The translations under genes and the position numbers were made by a program. This document shows positions 33,141 through 33,184 of a stretch of 33,184 bases of DNA, in pieces; within the stretch, counting starts at the first letter, position 1; each line of letters starts with the position of its first letter. Under the pieces are notes generated by a model that saw only the letters and a list, made by a program, of their open reading frames with translations, was not told the DNA's origin and searched no databases. The stretch spans positions 1-33,184 of the forward strand of contig NZ_JALDSX010000040.1 in the NCBI RefSeq assembly GCF_022748595.1, in the 5' to 3' direction. This stretch comes from Brevibacterium sp. ZH18 (GTDB taxonomy: Bacteria > Actinomycetota > Actinomycetes > Actinomycetales > Brevibacteriaceae).

Positions 33141-33184
33141 TCCACACCGCTGGATACCCGAATGTCGGGCAGCAACCCTTCTAC

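Overview
The window is 33 kb of high-GC, gene-dense DNA whose gene content points to an actinobacterium of the order Micrococcales, most likely Brevibacterium or a close relative. The reasons are the ramB / aceA / aceB glyoxylate-shunt block with an actinobacterial RamB regulator, an alpha-methylacyl-CoA racemase with the mycobacterial active-site residue numbering, several starts that look leaderless, and the overall codon use. The genus is an inference from gene content; no rRNA is present to confirm it. I saw no tRNA, rRNA, CRISPR array, transposase or phage gene.

Layout, left to right. 73-3429 (all minus): a DUF308 membrane protein, an SPFH/stomatin-like protein, and a coupled HAD / divergent glutamate-racemase pair. 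3641-5364: a hot-dog thioesterase divergent from an alpha-methylacyl-CoA racemase whose promoter carries a palindromic operator. 5490-9611: a signalling/polysaccharide block made of a stand-alone receiver protein (+), and, converging on it, a two-gene operon of a membrane histidine kinase and a processive family-2 glycosyltransferase. The glycosyltransferase is fused at its C-terminus to an HPt-like domain in which the phospho-accepting histidine is replaced by alanine. This is the best candidate for an undescribed system here.

9749-21921: a one-carbon/N-methyl catabolic region. A dimethylglycine-dehydrogenase-like flavoprotein with a folate-binding GcvT half is translationally coupled to its own electron-transfer flavoprotein (etfB-etfA). 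Two divergent IclR regulators sit upstream. Beyond them lie a membrane-anchored FMN glutamate-synthase-like protein, a methylenetetrahydrofolate-reductase-family enzyme divergent from a DmdA-like folate-dependent demethylase, and an APC permease. Together these could import a methylated substrate, move methyl groups onto tetrahydrofolate, re-oxidise methyl-THF, and pass electrons from dimethylglycine or sarcosine to ETF. Matching palindromes at the dehydrogenase and permease promoters, and a separate pair of palindromes 21 bp apart between the reductase and demethylase genes, suggest coordinated control.

22097-28203: a KtrAB/TrkHA-type potassium uptake pair, an IsdG-like haem monooxygenase, a DUF952 protein coupled to an orphan type-III-Mod-like DNA methyltransferase, and a divergent LhgO-like FAD oxidoreductase carrying an insert of about 150 residues. 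28210-33140: ramB (minus), then aceA and aceB (plus), the glyoxylate shunt that would allow growth on C2 compounds.

A second theme is repeat-driven, in-frame protein expansion. A 66-bp imperfect palindrome lies inside etfA, 15-bp repeats lie inside etfB and the LhgO-like gene, 9-bp repeats end the methyltransferase gene, and 15-bp and 23-bp tandem repeats sit between genes. A 12-mer (CCGCCGAGGTGG) occurs six times exactly on the two strands.
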